Positions 24,317 through 32,967 are shown, counted from the stretch's first letter. The stretch is DNA of 38,535 bases from an uncultured Bacteroidales bacterium (GCA_902775385.1 CACYMI010000034.1:1-38535); one strand, 5' to 3'. A program made the numbers and translations. The notes: generated by a model from the letters alone, not told the origin.

Positions 24317-26084
24317 TGAGAGCAAGGCTACTGTTGCTGCCGACGGTACTGTAACAGGTAAGGCTGCCGGTAAGGTGACTATTACTGTAACCACTGATGC
24401 TGATCAGGGTTGGACCGCAAGCTATGAGCTGACAGTTTCTGAGCCAAACTACGTACGCCGCGATGCTAACGGTGTAGGCTATGCCATCGTAACTGGCGGT
24501 AATGGCTGGGGTGACTCTCCTCTTTCTGCTCTCATTGATAATGATGCCAGAACCAAGTTCGGCTGTTCCGGTACAGGTGACGCGTGGGCAATTATCATTG
24601 CCAGCGAGCCCGTTGCTGTTCAGCAGTACTCATTCGTAACAGGTGGTGATACCTACAACTATCCCGAACGCAATCCACGCAGTTGGAAGCTCGAAGGCTC
24701 TAACGACAACCAGAACTGGACTGTTATTGATGAGCGTAGCGATTACGATGCTTACAGAATTCATGCAGTAAACAAGGAAGAGTTTGTAATCCCCGTTAAT
24801 GGCACTGAGACATACAAGTTCTTCAAGTTCTCAGCCGCCGTTGTAAACGGTTTCCAGCTCAGTGAGCTCTGGATTAATGCTCAGGCACACGACTTTGCTG
24901 AAAACAATGAGTTACGTGTTGACGCAACTTGTACAAAGCAGGGCAAGGTTGTTTACGAATGTAATGACTGTCACGCCCTTATAAGCAAGCCCATAGAGAT
25001 GCTTCCTCACACATACGAAAATGGTGTCTGCACAGCATGTAGTGCAAAGATTTCCGAGCCTACGCTTCTTGCTAACGGCCAGACTGATTCCTACGCTATC
25101 AAGTTCCGTCACAAGGCTGGAGAAGAAAACGATGTAGAAATTGAAGCTGGTTGGAACACCCCCAACTTCGACGACTCTGCATGGGATGAACTGATGATGC
25201 CTATTGGTACAAATGGCTATAATGATGGCAACCGTAAGGGTGCTCAGGTTAATACCATTTGGTTCAATGAATACAATACCTATTGGTTCCGTCGTCCTTT
25301 CTATGTTGACGATCCTTCTACAATTTCTAAACTGACTGTAAAAGCTCTTCACGATGATGACTTTATGATCTTCATCAATGGTACAAAGATTGCAGAGGAA
25401 CCAGGTTGGACCGATGGAACTGACTGGTGTGAATATAATGCCGATCCCGCACTGCTTGTTGCAGGTGAGAATGTTGTAGCTATCTACATTGAGCAGAACT
25501 GGGGTGGTGCATACTGCGACTTCAGCCTTGAGGCTCAGGTGGCTGCTCCCATCGCAGTAGGTGAGACCGGTTATGCAACCTTCGTTGCTCCATTTGATGT
25601 TGACTTCACTGGTGCTAATGTTACAGCTCATGCTGCTACACTCAATGGCGAATACATTAAGCTCTCTGATGCTGTTACTAAGGTTCCTGCTGGTGCCGCA
25701 GTTATTGTAAAGGCTGATGAAGGTACATATAGAGTACCTGTTACTACCGATGCAGTTAACAACGTAGCCAATGAACTCGTAGCTTCTGACGGCATTACGG
25801 CTGACGGTACTCAGTACATTCTGGCTCAGCTTGACAATAAGGTCGGCTTTGCTAAGGCTACTCCTGCTTCTGTTATCCCTGCCGGTAAGGGTTACATTGT
25901 AATCAGCAGCGGTCAGGAAGTTAAGGCATTCTATCCCTTCTTCGGTGATGACGAGACCGCTATCTCTGACGTTAACGCTAACGGAAACGCTAACGATGCT
26001 GCTATCTACAACATGGCCGGCCAGCGCGTCAGCAAGCTGCAGAAGGGCGTGAATATCGTGAACGGCAAGAAGATCTTGAAGTAA
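24237..26084 (+). CDS. 3' part of the multidomain surface protein, with C-terminal sorting-like tail
   Basis: The protein-like sequence begins near 24293 (ATYTWSSSDESKATV); the ATG at 24237 only opens the frame and gives a nonsense N-terminus without signal peptide. Domains: Big_2 remainder; F5/8 type C (discoidin) domain ('SALIDNDARTKFGCSGTGD...PRSWKLEGSNDNQNWTVIDERS...FKFFKFSA'); a small Cys-rich module with two CxxC pairs (CNDC and CTAC); a beta-sandwich like those in the 18276-21452 protein ('KALHDDDFMIFINGTKIAEEPGW'); a final beta domain; and the tail AIYNMAGQRVSKLQKG...VNGKKILK. The last ~100 residues are homologous to the partial protein at 2-292. It is followed by a REPIN-like element and a small-protein gene. 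Confidence 0.85.
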   Translation: MVLASWRISHTLLIIKRRATYTWSSSDESKATVAADGTVTGKAAGKVTITVTTDADQGWTASYELTVSEPNYVRRDANGVGYAIVTGGNGWGDSPLSALIDNDARTKFGCSGTGDAWAIIIASEPVAVQQYSFVTGGDTYNYPERNPRSWKLEGSNDNQNWTVIDERSDYDAYRIHAVNKEEFVIPVNGTETYKFFKFSAAVVNGFQLSELWINAQAHDFAENNELRVDATCTKQGKVVYECNDCHALISKPIEMLPHTYENGVCTACSAKISEPTLLANGQTDSYAIKFRHKAGEENDVEIEAGWNTPNFDDSAWDELMMPIGTNGYNDGNRKGAQVNTIWFNEYNTYWFRRPFYVDDPSTISKLTVKALHDDDFMIFINGTKIAEEPGWTDGTDWCEYNADPALLVAGENVVAIYIEQNWGGAYCDFSLEAQVAAPIAVGETGYATFVAPFDVDFTGANVTAHAATLNGEYIKLSDAVTKVPAGAAVIVKADEGTYRVPVTTDAVNNVANELVASDGITADGTQYILAQLDNKVGFAKATPASVIPAGKGYIVISSGQEVKAFYPFFGDDETAISDVNANGNANDAAIYNMAGQRVSKLQKGVNIVNGKKILK

Positions 26085-26086
26085 AA

Positions 26087-26235
26087 GACCCTCCCCTTCC
26101 CTCCCCAGGGAGGGTGAGGGGATAGTCTTACCTCAACCATAATGATAATAGTATTAATAACAATCAAAAGAATGACCCTATAACGACCCCTAATCTATAA
26201 AGCCCTCCCTACAAGGGAGGGGAAGGGGTGGGTCC
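26087..26235. repeat. REPIN-like pair of inverted REP palindromes
   Basis: The left element starts GACCCTCCCCTTCCC and contains a GGGAGGG half. The right element (26201-26235) is its approximate reverse complement, ending GGGGAAGGGGTGGGTCC. They flank about 70 nt of AT-rich sequence. The unit begins 3 nt after the surface-protein stop and ends 8 nt before the small-protein ATG. Confidence 0.75.
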
Positions 26236-26242
26236 ATCCGTT

Positions 26243-26434
26243 ATGAAAAGATATTTTAAACCAGCAATGAAGATTGAAGAGGCTCAGGTAGCCAACATGT
26301 TGGCAGAGAGCCTGGTGATTGACAATACCACTACGGTGGACGGTAGTCAGGCACGACTGATTTCCCATACCTTATTAAATAAAAAGGCAGCTCCCAAAAC
26401 CTGGGGGCTGCCTTTTACGTTCACTAACCTCTGA
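26243..26434 (+). CDS. Small KPAM-IEEAQ protein, second copy with altered C-terminus
   Basis: A 63-residue protein starting MKRYFKPAMKIEEAQVANML, nearly identical over its first 24 residues to the protein at 346-501, also at DNA level. After VDG the two diverge: the acidic WDDWSDDED tail of the first copy is absent, and this frame runs through its own terminator hairpin (26382-26415), translated as KKAAPKTWGLPFT. The distance from the VDG codons to the terminator is 45 nt shorter than in the first copy, so the tail was probably deleted. An in-frame ATG at 26228 lies in the REP element; 26243 matches the paralogue. Function unknown; it may be a decayed copy. Confidence 0.65.
   Translation: MKRYFKPAMKIEEAQVANMLAESLVIDNTTTVDGSQARLISHTLLNKKAAPKTWGLPFTFTNL
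26382..26415 (+). terminator. Terminator overlapping the 3' end of the second small-protein frame
   Basis: Stem AAAAGGCAGCTCCC with GGGGGCTGCCTTTT, loop AAAACCT. Homologous to the terminator at 526-557 but here inside the open frame. Confidence 0.85.
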
Positions 26435-26500
26435 TCAGGTAAAGCGCCTGAAACTTATGTAAAAAAAGATTAAATGTTTTAAAGATTGATTTATATTTGT

Positions 26501-26509
26501 TATCTTTGC
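26501..26509 (+). promoter_or_regulatory. -7 box of the GH97 operon
   Basis: TATCTTTGC, exact consensus, 70 nt upstream of the GH97 start, with a TGTTTT about 20 nt upstream as the likely -33 region. Confidence 0.65.
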
Positions 26510-26578
26510 GGCAAACTATGTATATAATTAGTGGTATTTGGGTATAATTTAGCGTAAAAAGAGAACTATTACACAGAT

Positions 26579-28528
26579 ATGAGCATTATGAAAAACTTGA
26601 CAGTAGCGGCCATAGTATTTGCTGTCACCTCGTTTGCAGGACACGCCGCACAGGATAAAGAGATTGTTTCGCCCAACGGGAGGATCCACGTTCAACTGCG
26701 GCAAAGTCCTTTAGGCTGGACAGTTACCAAGGATGGTACGGCACTCTACACGCTAAAGGATGTAAACATGCAGATAAACGGTAAGACCTATGCCGGCATC
26801 ACCCCTTTCAAGAACGTTAAGACAACTGCCGTAAAGGAGACCATCCAGCCGGTTGTACCCGTTAAATTCAGCACAGTAGAGAGTTCATATACGCAGGCCA
26901 CACTGTCCTACGGTAATTATAAGGTTGAGATGCGCGTGATGGACAATGCCGTTGCCTACCGCTTTGTAACGAAGATCAAAGGTGATGTGGAAGTTCAGGA
27001 GGATAATTTTACCCTGGTTCCCGGCGATGGTTATATCGCACACCGTCAGCCCACAGGGAATTTCAATACCTCATTTGAGGAGGCCTACCGTCATGAGAAT
27101 CTGGAGCAGTGGAACCAGAGCGACCGCAAGCTTTCTACCATCCCCTGTCTGCTCTCCGGTCCCGATGACAGCCAGTTACTGATGGGCGAGGCTGATGTGG
27201 ATGACTATCCCCGCCTGTTCTTGCAGCCTACAGCTGAGGGCATTGAGGCCATCTATCCCAAGGCTCCTGTGAAGTGGGAACCCAGGGGTGACCGCAGCGA
27301 GACTATTACTGAGGAAGGCAATTACATTGCCAAAACCGCAGGTACACGTTCCTTCCCTTGGCGCTATGTGGCATGTACAGACAGCAAGGGTATTGTGGAA
27401 CAGACGATTACCCTGCAGCTTTCCCGTAAACCTGTGCTTACGGATACCAGTTGGATCAAGCCCGGTCAGGTAAGCTGGGAATGGTGGAACGGCGCCGCCC
27501 CCTTCGGTCCCGACGTGGACTTTGTGTGCGGCTGCAATTATGAGACATACGCCTACTTTGCTGATTTCGCGGCCAAGTACGGTGTGGAATATATTTTGTT
27601 GGACGAGGGCTGGGCCAAGGATACCCGTGATCCCTTTACCGGCAATGATGAACTGCGCCTGAAGGAACTGATCCGGTATTGCAAGAGCAAGGGCGTGGGT
27701 GTTATCCTGTGGCTTCCCTGGCTGACAGTTGAGCAGCACTGGGACCTCTTCAAGACCTATGCCGAATGGGGCGTTGCCGGTGTGAAGATTGACTTCATGG
27801 ACCATGCCGACCAGTGGATGGTGAACTTCTACAAACGCGTGGTATCCGAGGCTGCCAAGTATAAGCTGGTGGTGGACCTGCACGGTTCCTTCACTCCTGC
27901 CGGACTGGAGTACGAATACCCCAACTTCCTCTCATACGAGGGTATCCGCGGTCTGGAACAGATGGGCGGCTGCCGTCCTGAGAATACCACCTACCTGCCC
28001 TTCATCCGTAATGCGGTAGGCCCGGCCGACTTCACGCCCGGCGGTATGAACAATATGCAGCCTGACCGTTTCCGTGCTGACCGTCCCAACAGCGGAGCGA
28101 TGGGTACACGCTGTTTCCAGATGGCCCTGTATGTAGTGCTGGAGAGCGGTATCCAGATGCTGGCCGACAATCCTACCCGCTACTATCAGAACGATGACTG
28201 TACACGTTACATAGCCTCAGTTCCTACCACCTGGGATGAGACACGCTGCCTGGCTGCCGAAACCGGCAAGTATGTCATTACGGCCAAACGCAAGGGCAAC
28301 AAGTGGTTCATCGGCGGTATTTGCAACGGTGATCAGGACGAGCGTACTTTCAGTGTGAAGCTCGACTTCCTGGGTGCCGGCAATCATACCCTTACCGCCT
28401 ATAAGGACGGTGTGAATGCCAACTGGCAGGCCATGCACTACAACAAGGAACAGCGTCAGGTAAACGCATCCACTACCATTGACATCAGGATGATGAAGAA
28501 TGGCGGTTATGCGGCAGTGATAGAGTAA
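26579..28528 (+). CDS. GH97 family alpha-glycosidase, retaining (alpha-galactosidase-like) type
   Basis: 649 residues, exported (signal peptide to about residue 24, ...SFAGHAAQ). The GH97 N-terminal beta-sandwich (about 28-280) has GYIAHRQPTGNFNTSFEE and TIPCLLSGPDDSQLLMGEADV. The catalytic barrel follows with WEWWNGAAPFG, YGVEYILLDEGWA, GVGVILWLPW, GVKIDFMDHADQWMV and VDLHGSFTPAGLEYEYPNFL. In GH97 the Asp of GVKID is the nucleophile in retaining members (Bacteroides thetaiotaomicron BtGH97b, an alpha-galactosidase); inverting SusB-type alpha-glucosidases lack it. That Asp is D405 here, so a retaining enzyme is predicted. A C-terminal beta domain follows. An alternative start is the ATG at 26588. 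The C2-type protease gene follows after 37 nt. Confidence 0.95.
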   Translation: MSIMKNLTVAAIVFAVTSFAGHAAQDKEIVSPNGRIHVQLRQSPLGWTVTKDGTALYTLKDVNMQINGKTYAGITPFKNVKTTAVKETIQPVVPVKFSTVESSYTQATLSYGNYKVEMRVMDNAVAYRFVTKIKGDVEVQEDNFTLVPGDGYIAHRQPTGNFNTSFEEAYRHENLEQWNQSDRKLSTIPCLLSGPDDSQLLMGEADVDDYPRLFLQPTAEGIEAIYPKAPVKWEPRGDRSETITEEGNYIAKTAGTRSFPWRYVACTDSKGIVEQTITLQLSRKPVLTDTSWIKPGQVSWEWWNGAAPFGPDVDFVCGCNYETYAYFADFAAKYGVEYILLDEGWAKDTRDPFTGNDELRLKELIRYCKSKGVGVILWLPWLTVEQHWDLFKTYAEWGVAGVKIDFMDHADQWMVNFYKRVVSEAAKYKLVVDLHGSFTPAGLEYEYPNFLSYEGIRGLEQMGGCRPENTTYLPFIRNAVGPADFTPGGMNNMQPDRFRADRPNSGAMGTRCFQMALYVVLESGIQMLADNPTRYYQNDDCTRYIASVPTTWDETRCLAAETGKYVITAKRKGNKWFIGGICNGDQDERTFSVKLDFLGAGNHTLTAYKDGVNANWQAMHYNKEQRQVNASTTIDIRMMKNGGYAAVIE

Positions 28529-28565
28529 TTACCATATTCCTATAACAGAAATTAACAGCAAAACG

Positions 28566-30101
28566 ATGAAACACAATCTTATTCTAAGTGCCGTCCTATT
28601 GATGGTAAGTATGATGTCCTTTGCCCAGCGCCTGGATATTACGCTGGAGGACAACAGTATTGTTTCCTATGATGTAAAACGTATTAAAAGTCTGGAGTTC
28701 ATGCCGGAGTCATTACCCGGGCAGATCAGCGGATACTGGTATCTGGGATGGCGTGTCATGAGTTCATCCACTACCCAAATGTATGGCGAGGAAAAATGGA
28801 TTTTCAACGGTACCGTCCTGAAGCAGATTGACAAGAACGGTAAAGAGAAAATATATGACCTGGAATATGCCGAGGATATGATGTCCTTTAGGGCAGTGCC
28901 CCGCGAGCCGGCAACTACCAGCAACTATACCATTATTGCCAAGGAGGATAAAATCCTGGTGCTGAAGGTCGGCAGCATTACCCGCCAGTTCTATAACTCA
29001 CAGGCTGCAGCCCATGATGCCCTCAGTCCTGTTCCCTACCCCAGTCGCGCGGAGTACACGGATACTACCAAGGTCTGGGCGCTAAAGTCCGGTTCCTCAC
29101 ACTCCAACACAAGTCCTATGGGTAACCATTATGCCAAATTTGCGGCTGCTACCCAAGAACAGCTTGCATGGCTGGCAGACGCCAGCAACCAGCCTGATCC
29201 GTCGCTGGCAGATGCCGACAAGTCCTTTGACCGCTGGACTGCAAAGACTATCAGTCTGTATCCCCTGAACAATGCCACACCCACCCCTGCTGATGTCAAT
29301 CAGCATGCTATCGGTGACTGCTGCATGTGTGCGGTGTTTGCCTCATTAGCCTATATATACCCTGACTTTATCAAGAGCATTATCACTCAGAAGAGCACCA
29401 CCTCCTTTGTGGTGAAGATGTATGACCCCCAGGGTAATCCCATAGAAGTGGCCGTGGACAACAAGCTGCTGTGCAAGAGCAATGGCGATTGTGCGCAGGT
29501 AAGCGGTAAGAACGGCAAGTTCAACTGGGCAAGTATCATGGAGAAGGCACTTATGAAGTGGCTGACCTGCTTCAAGACCGGTGGTCTGGGCGGTATCGGT
29601 ACAGAGCATGCTGCTCCCCCATTCACCGGTGACGGTGACAGTTGGGCCATCAGTCCCGGAAAGTTCTTTAACGGTGAGCTGACCATGATAGTGGATTATG
29701 CCCTGAAGAACGGTATGATCAGCGTAGGCGGTTTCAATAAGGGTGATTTGCTCTGCGGAACACTGAAGACTGTAACAGGCCATGCCTTTACTGCCATGTA
29801 CACCCGTTATCCCGACAAGTATTGCTTCTCCATGCGTAATCCCTGGGGTATCGAGTCCGTTGACGGTGTTCTTGAGATTCCCAACAATCGTGAAATCATG
29901 AACACCATCGACTTCCGTCTGGTAATGCCAGGTGCAGCCGCGCCTTACAAGCGCCAGGATCTGGGCGGATACATACCTCCCAAGTTCACAATGGGCAAGT
30001 ACGACAGGTCTCTCAGTCCTGAGATGCTGAAGATGTATCATCTGGAATCATACGGCAATACTCCTGCCGAGGACGAGGAGACAATAACAGAAGAGGAATG
30101 A
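28566..30101 (+). CDS. Secreted calpain-like (family C2) cysteine protease
   Basis: 511 residues with a signal peptide (MKHNLILSAVLLMVSMMSFA). An N-terminal 'LDITLEDNSIVSYDVKRIKSLEF' strand pair and a lipocalin-like region (about 45-140) precede the protease domain (about 225-455). Calpain-type catalytic features are visible: oxyanion Gln Q246 in QHAIGDCCMCAVFASLA, nucleophile C252 (GDC), H406 in TGHAFTAMY and N425 in MRNPWG. Bacterial members are uncommon and mostly uncharacterised; the substrate is unknown. There is no short sorting-like tail; the C-terminus is acidic (PAEDEETITEEE). The stop overlaps the ATG of the epimerase by 4 nt (ATGA), so the two are translationally coupled. Confidence 0.88.
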   Translation: MKHNLILSAVLLMVSMMSFAQRLDITLEDNSIVSYDVKRIKSLEFMPESLPGQISGYWYLGWRVMSSSTTQMYGEEKWIFNGTVLKQIDKNGKEKIYDLEYAEDMMSFRAVPREPATTSNYTIIAKEDKILVLKVGSITRQFYNSQAAAHDALSPVPYPSRAEYTDTTKVWALKSGSSHSNTSPMGNHYAKFAAATQEQLAWLADASNQPDPSLADADKSFDRWTAKTISLYPLNNATPTPADVNQHAIGDCCMCAVFASLAYIYPDFIKSIITQKSTTSFVVKMYDPQGNPIEVAVDNKLLCKSNGDCAQVSGKNGKFNWASIMEKALMKWLTCFKTGGLGGIGTEHAAPPFTGDGDSWAISPGKFFNGELTMIVDYALKNGMISVGGFNKGDLLCGTLKTVTGHAFTAMYTRYPDKYCFSMRNPWGIESVDGVLEIPNNREIMNTIDFRLVMPGAAAPYKRQDLGGYIPPKFTMGKYDRSLSPEMLKMYHLESYGNTPAEDEETITEEE

Positions 30102-31144
30102 CAATACTGGTAACCGGAGCCAGCGGCTTCATAGGCAGTTACATTGTCCAGGAAGGACTGGATAAGGGGTTCGAGGTCTGGGCCGGTGTCCGCGGCACCA
30201 GCAGCCGGGGGTATCTGCAGGACGAACGTATCCGTTTTGCCCGACTCGACCTCTCCAATCCTACCCTGCTGCGTCAGCAACTTAATCAGTACAAGGAGCA
30301 GATGGGCGGCAAGGGATGGGACTATGTGGTGCATGCCGCCGGAGCTACCAAGTGTCTGAATGAGAAAGACTTCTTCCGCACCAATACAGATGGCACCCGC
30401 AATCTCATTGACGCACTACGTGCAGAAGATATGGTACCAAGGAGGTTTGTCTTCATCAGCAGCCTGAGTATCTTCGGTGCCATCCGTGAGAAACCGGTCC
30501 GGGAACCATCGGCTGACAATCCGTGGATATACAGTCCCATCCTGCTGACAGATACACCACAGCCCAATACTGCCTATGGGAAGAGCAAACTTCAGGCCGA
30601 AGCCTATCTGCTTCAGCAGAAGGATTTCCCCTACACCATCCTCAGACCTACCGGAGTATATGGCCCGCGCGAGAAGGACTACTTCATGATGGCCAAGAGT
30701 ATCAGGCAGCATATTGACTTCGCCGTGGGATACCGTCCGCAGGAGATTACCTTTGTATATATGATGGATGTGGTTCAGGCCGTATATAAATGTATGGACG
30801 CACCGGGCGCCGAAGGCAAGGCATACTTCCTCAGTGACGGTGAAATCTATAACAGCCGGCGGTTCAGCGATCTGTTGCAGCAAAATCTGGGCAATCCATG
30901 GGTGTTACATATAAAAGCCCCTCTGTGGCTGTTGCGGATTATCTGCCAGGTCAGCACCCGCATAAGTCATATCACAGGTAAGATGAATGCCCTGAACAAT
31001 GACAAGTTCAATATATTAAGCCAGCGCAACTGGCAGTGCGACATAGAGCCTGCCAGGCGCGACTTCGGCTATCAGCCCGCTTGGAAGCTGGAACAGGGCG
31101 TACCCGCTACCATAAAATGGTATAGAGAAAACGGATGGATATAG
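30098..31144 (+). CDS. NAD-dependent epimerase/dehydratase (extended SDR)
   Basis: 348 residues, cytoplasmic. The N-terminal Rossmann motif is TGASGFIGSYI (GxxGxxG, about 7-13). An Asp at the end of strand 3 (ARLDLSN), VVHAAGATK, the Ser region VFISSLSIFG and the catalytic YGKSK (Y160, K164) follow; PTGVYGPREKDYF is typical of nucleotide-sugar or related epimerases. The exact substrate cannot be read; the C-terminus resembles family members annotated as NAD(P)-dependent oxidoreductases of Bacteroidales. It overlaps the calpain-like gene by 4 nt, an odd functional pairing of a secreted protease with a cytoplasmic enzyme. Confidence 0.92.
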   Translation: MTILVTGASGFIGSYIVQEGLDKGFEVWAGVRGTSSRGYLQDERIRFARLDLSNPTLLRQQLNQYKEQMGGKGWDYVVHAAGATKCLNEKDFFRTNTDGTRNLIDALRAEDMVPRRFVFISSLSIFGAIREKPVREPSADNPWIYSPILLTDTPQPNTAYGKSKLQAEAYLLQQKDFPYTILRPTGVYGPREKDYFMMAKSIRQHIDFAVGYRPQEITFVYMMDVVQAVYKCMDAPGAEGKAYFLSDGEIYNSRRFSDLLQQNLGNPWVLHIKAPLWLLRIICQVSTRISHITGKMNALNNDKFNILSQRNWQCDIEPARRDFGYQPAWKLEQGVPATIKWYRENGWI

Positions 31145-31225
31145 TCTCGCCCCGGTTTATTCCCATGGTTTAGGCACAGAAAAGGCATTATTCTTTCAAA
31201 AAAAACAAAAAAAAGTATGATAATC

Positions 31226-31257
31226 TTTGGCGGTTGAAAAAAAATGTGTAAGTTTGC
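31226..31257 (+). promoter_or_regulatory. Promoter of the cohesin/dockerin gene
   Basis: TTTGG at 31226-31230, an 18-nt spacer and TAAGTTTGC at 31249-31257. The leader to the ATG at 31352 is about 90 nt and very A-rich. Confidence 0.75.
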
Positions 31258-31351
31258 AACGTATAATAGTGTTTAGACCTAAAAAGCTAACTGAAAAAAT
31301 AAACTTAAACAGATAAAACAAACAAATTATTCACTAAAAAAAAATTGTCTT

Positions 31352-31990
31352 ATGAAAAGAAAATTTTTGTTCGTGTTGTTAGCTGCTCTCACTTGTATTA
31401 GTGCGAACGCTGCGCTGAAGCGTCAAAACAACTATTTGGAGTTCAGTGGAGAAGTTACAGCCACAGCCGGAAAGGAAGTAGTTGTAAATATCCTTATGAC
31501 CAACAATCTTACCATTACATCATGGCAGACAGAGCTTGTTCTTCCTGCTGGTGTCACTTTCGTGAAGGTTGAGAATACTGAGAACTGGGCTGATGCAATT
31601 ACCACAAATGGCAACGTTCTCTTCTCTGAGACAGAGACAGCTGCCGCTACTGGCCAGAAGGTCGCTGTTGCCAAGGTTACATTGAAGGTTGACGCTTCAG
31701 TTGTAGCCGGTGAGTATGAAATCGCTCTTGACAAGATTGTCATGACCGCATCAGATGAGTCTACCATCGCTCAGACAGAACCCAAGGCTGTAAAGCTGGT
31801 TGTTGAGGAAGCTCAGCAGGGTGTGGTAGGTGACTTGACCGGTGATGAAAAGGTTAACGCTGCCGATATTCAGGCTCTCCTGAACATTATCGCTGCCGGG
31901 GAGTATAGTACTGCCGCAGACTTGACCGGTGATGAAAAGGTTAACGCTGCTGATATTCAGGCTCTCTTGAACATCATTGCCAATCAGTAA
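31352..31990 (+). CDS. Secreted cohesin-like plus dockerin type I protein
   Basis: 212 residues: a signal peptide (MKRKFLFVLLAALTCISANA), one cohesin-like beta-sandwich (about 25-152; 'FSGEVTATAGKEVVVNILMTNNLTITSWQTEL...KVTLKVDASVVAGEYEIAL') and a C-terminal dockerin-like pair of Ca-binding loops, GDLTGDEKVNAADIQALLNI, at residues ~161 and ~190. The loops repeat with a 29-residue (87-nt) period and are nearly identical in DNA, so the duplication is recent. In clostridial cellulosomes cohesin and dockerin sit on different proteins; joined here, they would allow head-to-tail association or simply be a small Ca-binding surface protein. No short sorting-like tail. The next gene follows after 46 nt and may share the transcript. 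Confidence 0.85.
   Translation: MKRKFLFVLLAALTCISANAALKRQNNYLEFSGEVTATAGKEVVVNILMTNNLTITSWQTELVLPAGVTFVKVENTENWADAITTNGNVLFSETETAAATGQKVAVAKVTLKVDASVVAGEYEIALDKIVMTASDESTIAQTEPKAVKLVVEEAQQGVVGDLTGDEKVNAADIQALLNIIAAGEYSTAADLTGDEKVNAADIQALLNIIANQ
31832..31986. repeat. Direct repeat encoding the two dockerin loops
   Basis: Two copies of a segment of about 65 nt, starting GACTTGACCGGTGATGAAAA at 31832 and 31919, 87 nt apart, differing at only a few positions. Confidence 0.85.
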
Positions 31991-32036
31991 TTGTAAGTGT
32001 TAATTAAATAAACAACTAACTATAAAATATTTGATT

Positions 32037-32642
32037 ATGAAAAAGATTTTTACTTTACTGGCTGTCTTTGCTTTGACTTTGGCAGCTAAAGCTGCAACCG
32101 CTACTTTTGATGTGACGGGTGATGGAACAGAATGGATTGTTATCAGTTTGGAGAATGACTTCAACTGTGGTGCTTTCGGTTTCATGTTGGATCTTCCCGA
32201 AGGTGCAAAACTTGCCTTCGATGATGATGAAGAGGACTACGTTTACGAAAAGAACACCGATCGTCTTAAGGGAAAAAAGTGGTTAGTTGACGTACAGACT
32301 ACTGCTACCGGATATTCAATTAATATCTACGGATCAACATTTACGGCATCTTCCGGTGAACTTATCAGATTCAAGTTGGCTGCTCCTGTTACTGGTACAG
32401 CAACATTTAAAAATGTTAACTTTACCGATGTAGGTGAAGATTTAAAGGGTACTATTTCAGTATATCCCGATAATGATGATACTAAGACATTCACTATTGA
32501 TTTGAAGGGTACCGCTATCAATGGCATTTCTGCTGAGCAGACTAAGAGCGGTGTTATCTACAACATGGCTGGCCAGCGTGTAAGCAAGGCTACAAAGGGT
32601 ATCTTCGTAGTTGATGGCAAGAAGGTTGCTGTAAGCAAGTAA
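32037..32642 (+). CDS. Small secreted protein with Prevotella-type C-terminal tail
   Basis: 201 residues. Start at the ATG at 32037 (MKKIFTLLAVFALTLAAKAA, a clear signal peptide); a TTG at 32031 is in frame but less likely. The mature part is a single beta-rich, cohesin-like domain: 'DGTEWIVISLENDFNCGAFGFMLDLPEGAKLAFDDDEEDY' and 'SSGELIRFKLAAPVTGTATFKNVNF'. It ends in the tail VIYNMAGQRVSKATKGIFVV...KKVAVSK, whose hinge contains no repeat array. It may interact with the neighbouring dockerin protein, but no direct evidence shows this. A strong terminator follows. Confidence 0.85.
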   Translation: MKKIFTLLAVFALTLAAKAATATFDVTGDGTEWIVISLENDFNCGAFGFMLDLPEGAKLAFDDDEEDYVYEKNTDRLKGKKWLVDVQTTATGYSINIYGSTFTASSGELIRFKLAAPVTGTATFKNVNFTDVGEDLKGTISVYPDNDDTKTFTIDLKGTAINGISAEQTKSGVIYNMAGQRVSKATKGIFVVDGKKVAVSK

Positions 32643-32674
32643 TTCTGACTAACTTACAATAAGCCAAATATTAT

Positions 32675-32707
32675 CCCTTCCCTCATTTGAGGGGAGGGAT
32701 TTTTTAT
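32675..32707 (+). terminator. Terminator after the small secreted protein
   Basis: 10-bp stem CCCTTCCCTC with GAGGGGAGGG (one G-T pair), 4-nt loop, tail ATTTTTTATT. Confidence 0.85.
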
Positions 32708-32718
32708 TGCCCCAAATA

Positions 32719-32894
32719 CCCACAGACCCACCCCGACAGACCCTCCCCGGCCCTACCGTGAGGGAGGGAGAGTTGGGACATGTGCAAGCGGGGGATTGTT
32801 ATAAGCAAGACGGCCTATTACTATCAGAGAAACGCCCTGTTACTCCCTCCCTCACGGGAGGGCCGGGGTGAGTCTTTGGGGTGGGTCTGTTGGG
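32719..32894. repeat. REPIN or MITE-like element with ~52-nt inverted arms
   Basis: The left arm (32719-32770) and the reverse complement of the right arm (32843-32894) agree at most positions: CCCACAGACCCACCCC against CCCAACAGACCCACCCC, and CCGTGAGGGAGGGAG in both. The 72-nt centre is non-coding. It fills the 32643-32967 gap together with two terminators. Confidence 0.8.
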
Positions 32895-32920
32895 GAGGGT
32901 TTTGTCTATGGGTATGACAC

Positions 32921-32953
32921 AAAAAAGCCCGGCTTGTTGTTGCCGGGCCTTTA
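32921..32953 (-). terminator. Terminator of the large minus-strand surface-protein gene
   Basis: On the minus strand: GCCCGGC, loop AACAACAA, GCCGGGC, then TTTTTT. It lies 15 nt past the stop at 32968. Confidence 0.9.
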
Positions 32954-32967
32954 ATTCCTTATGTTTG

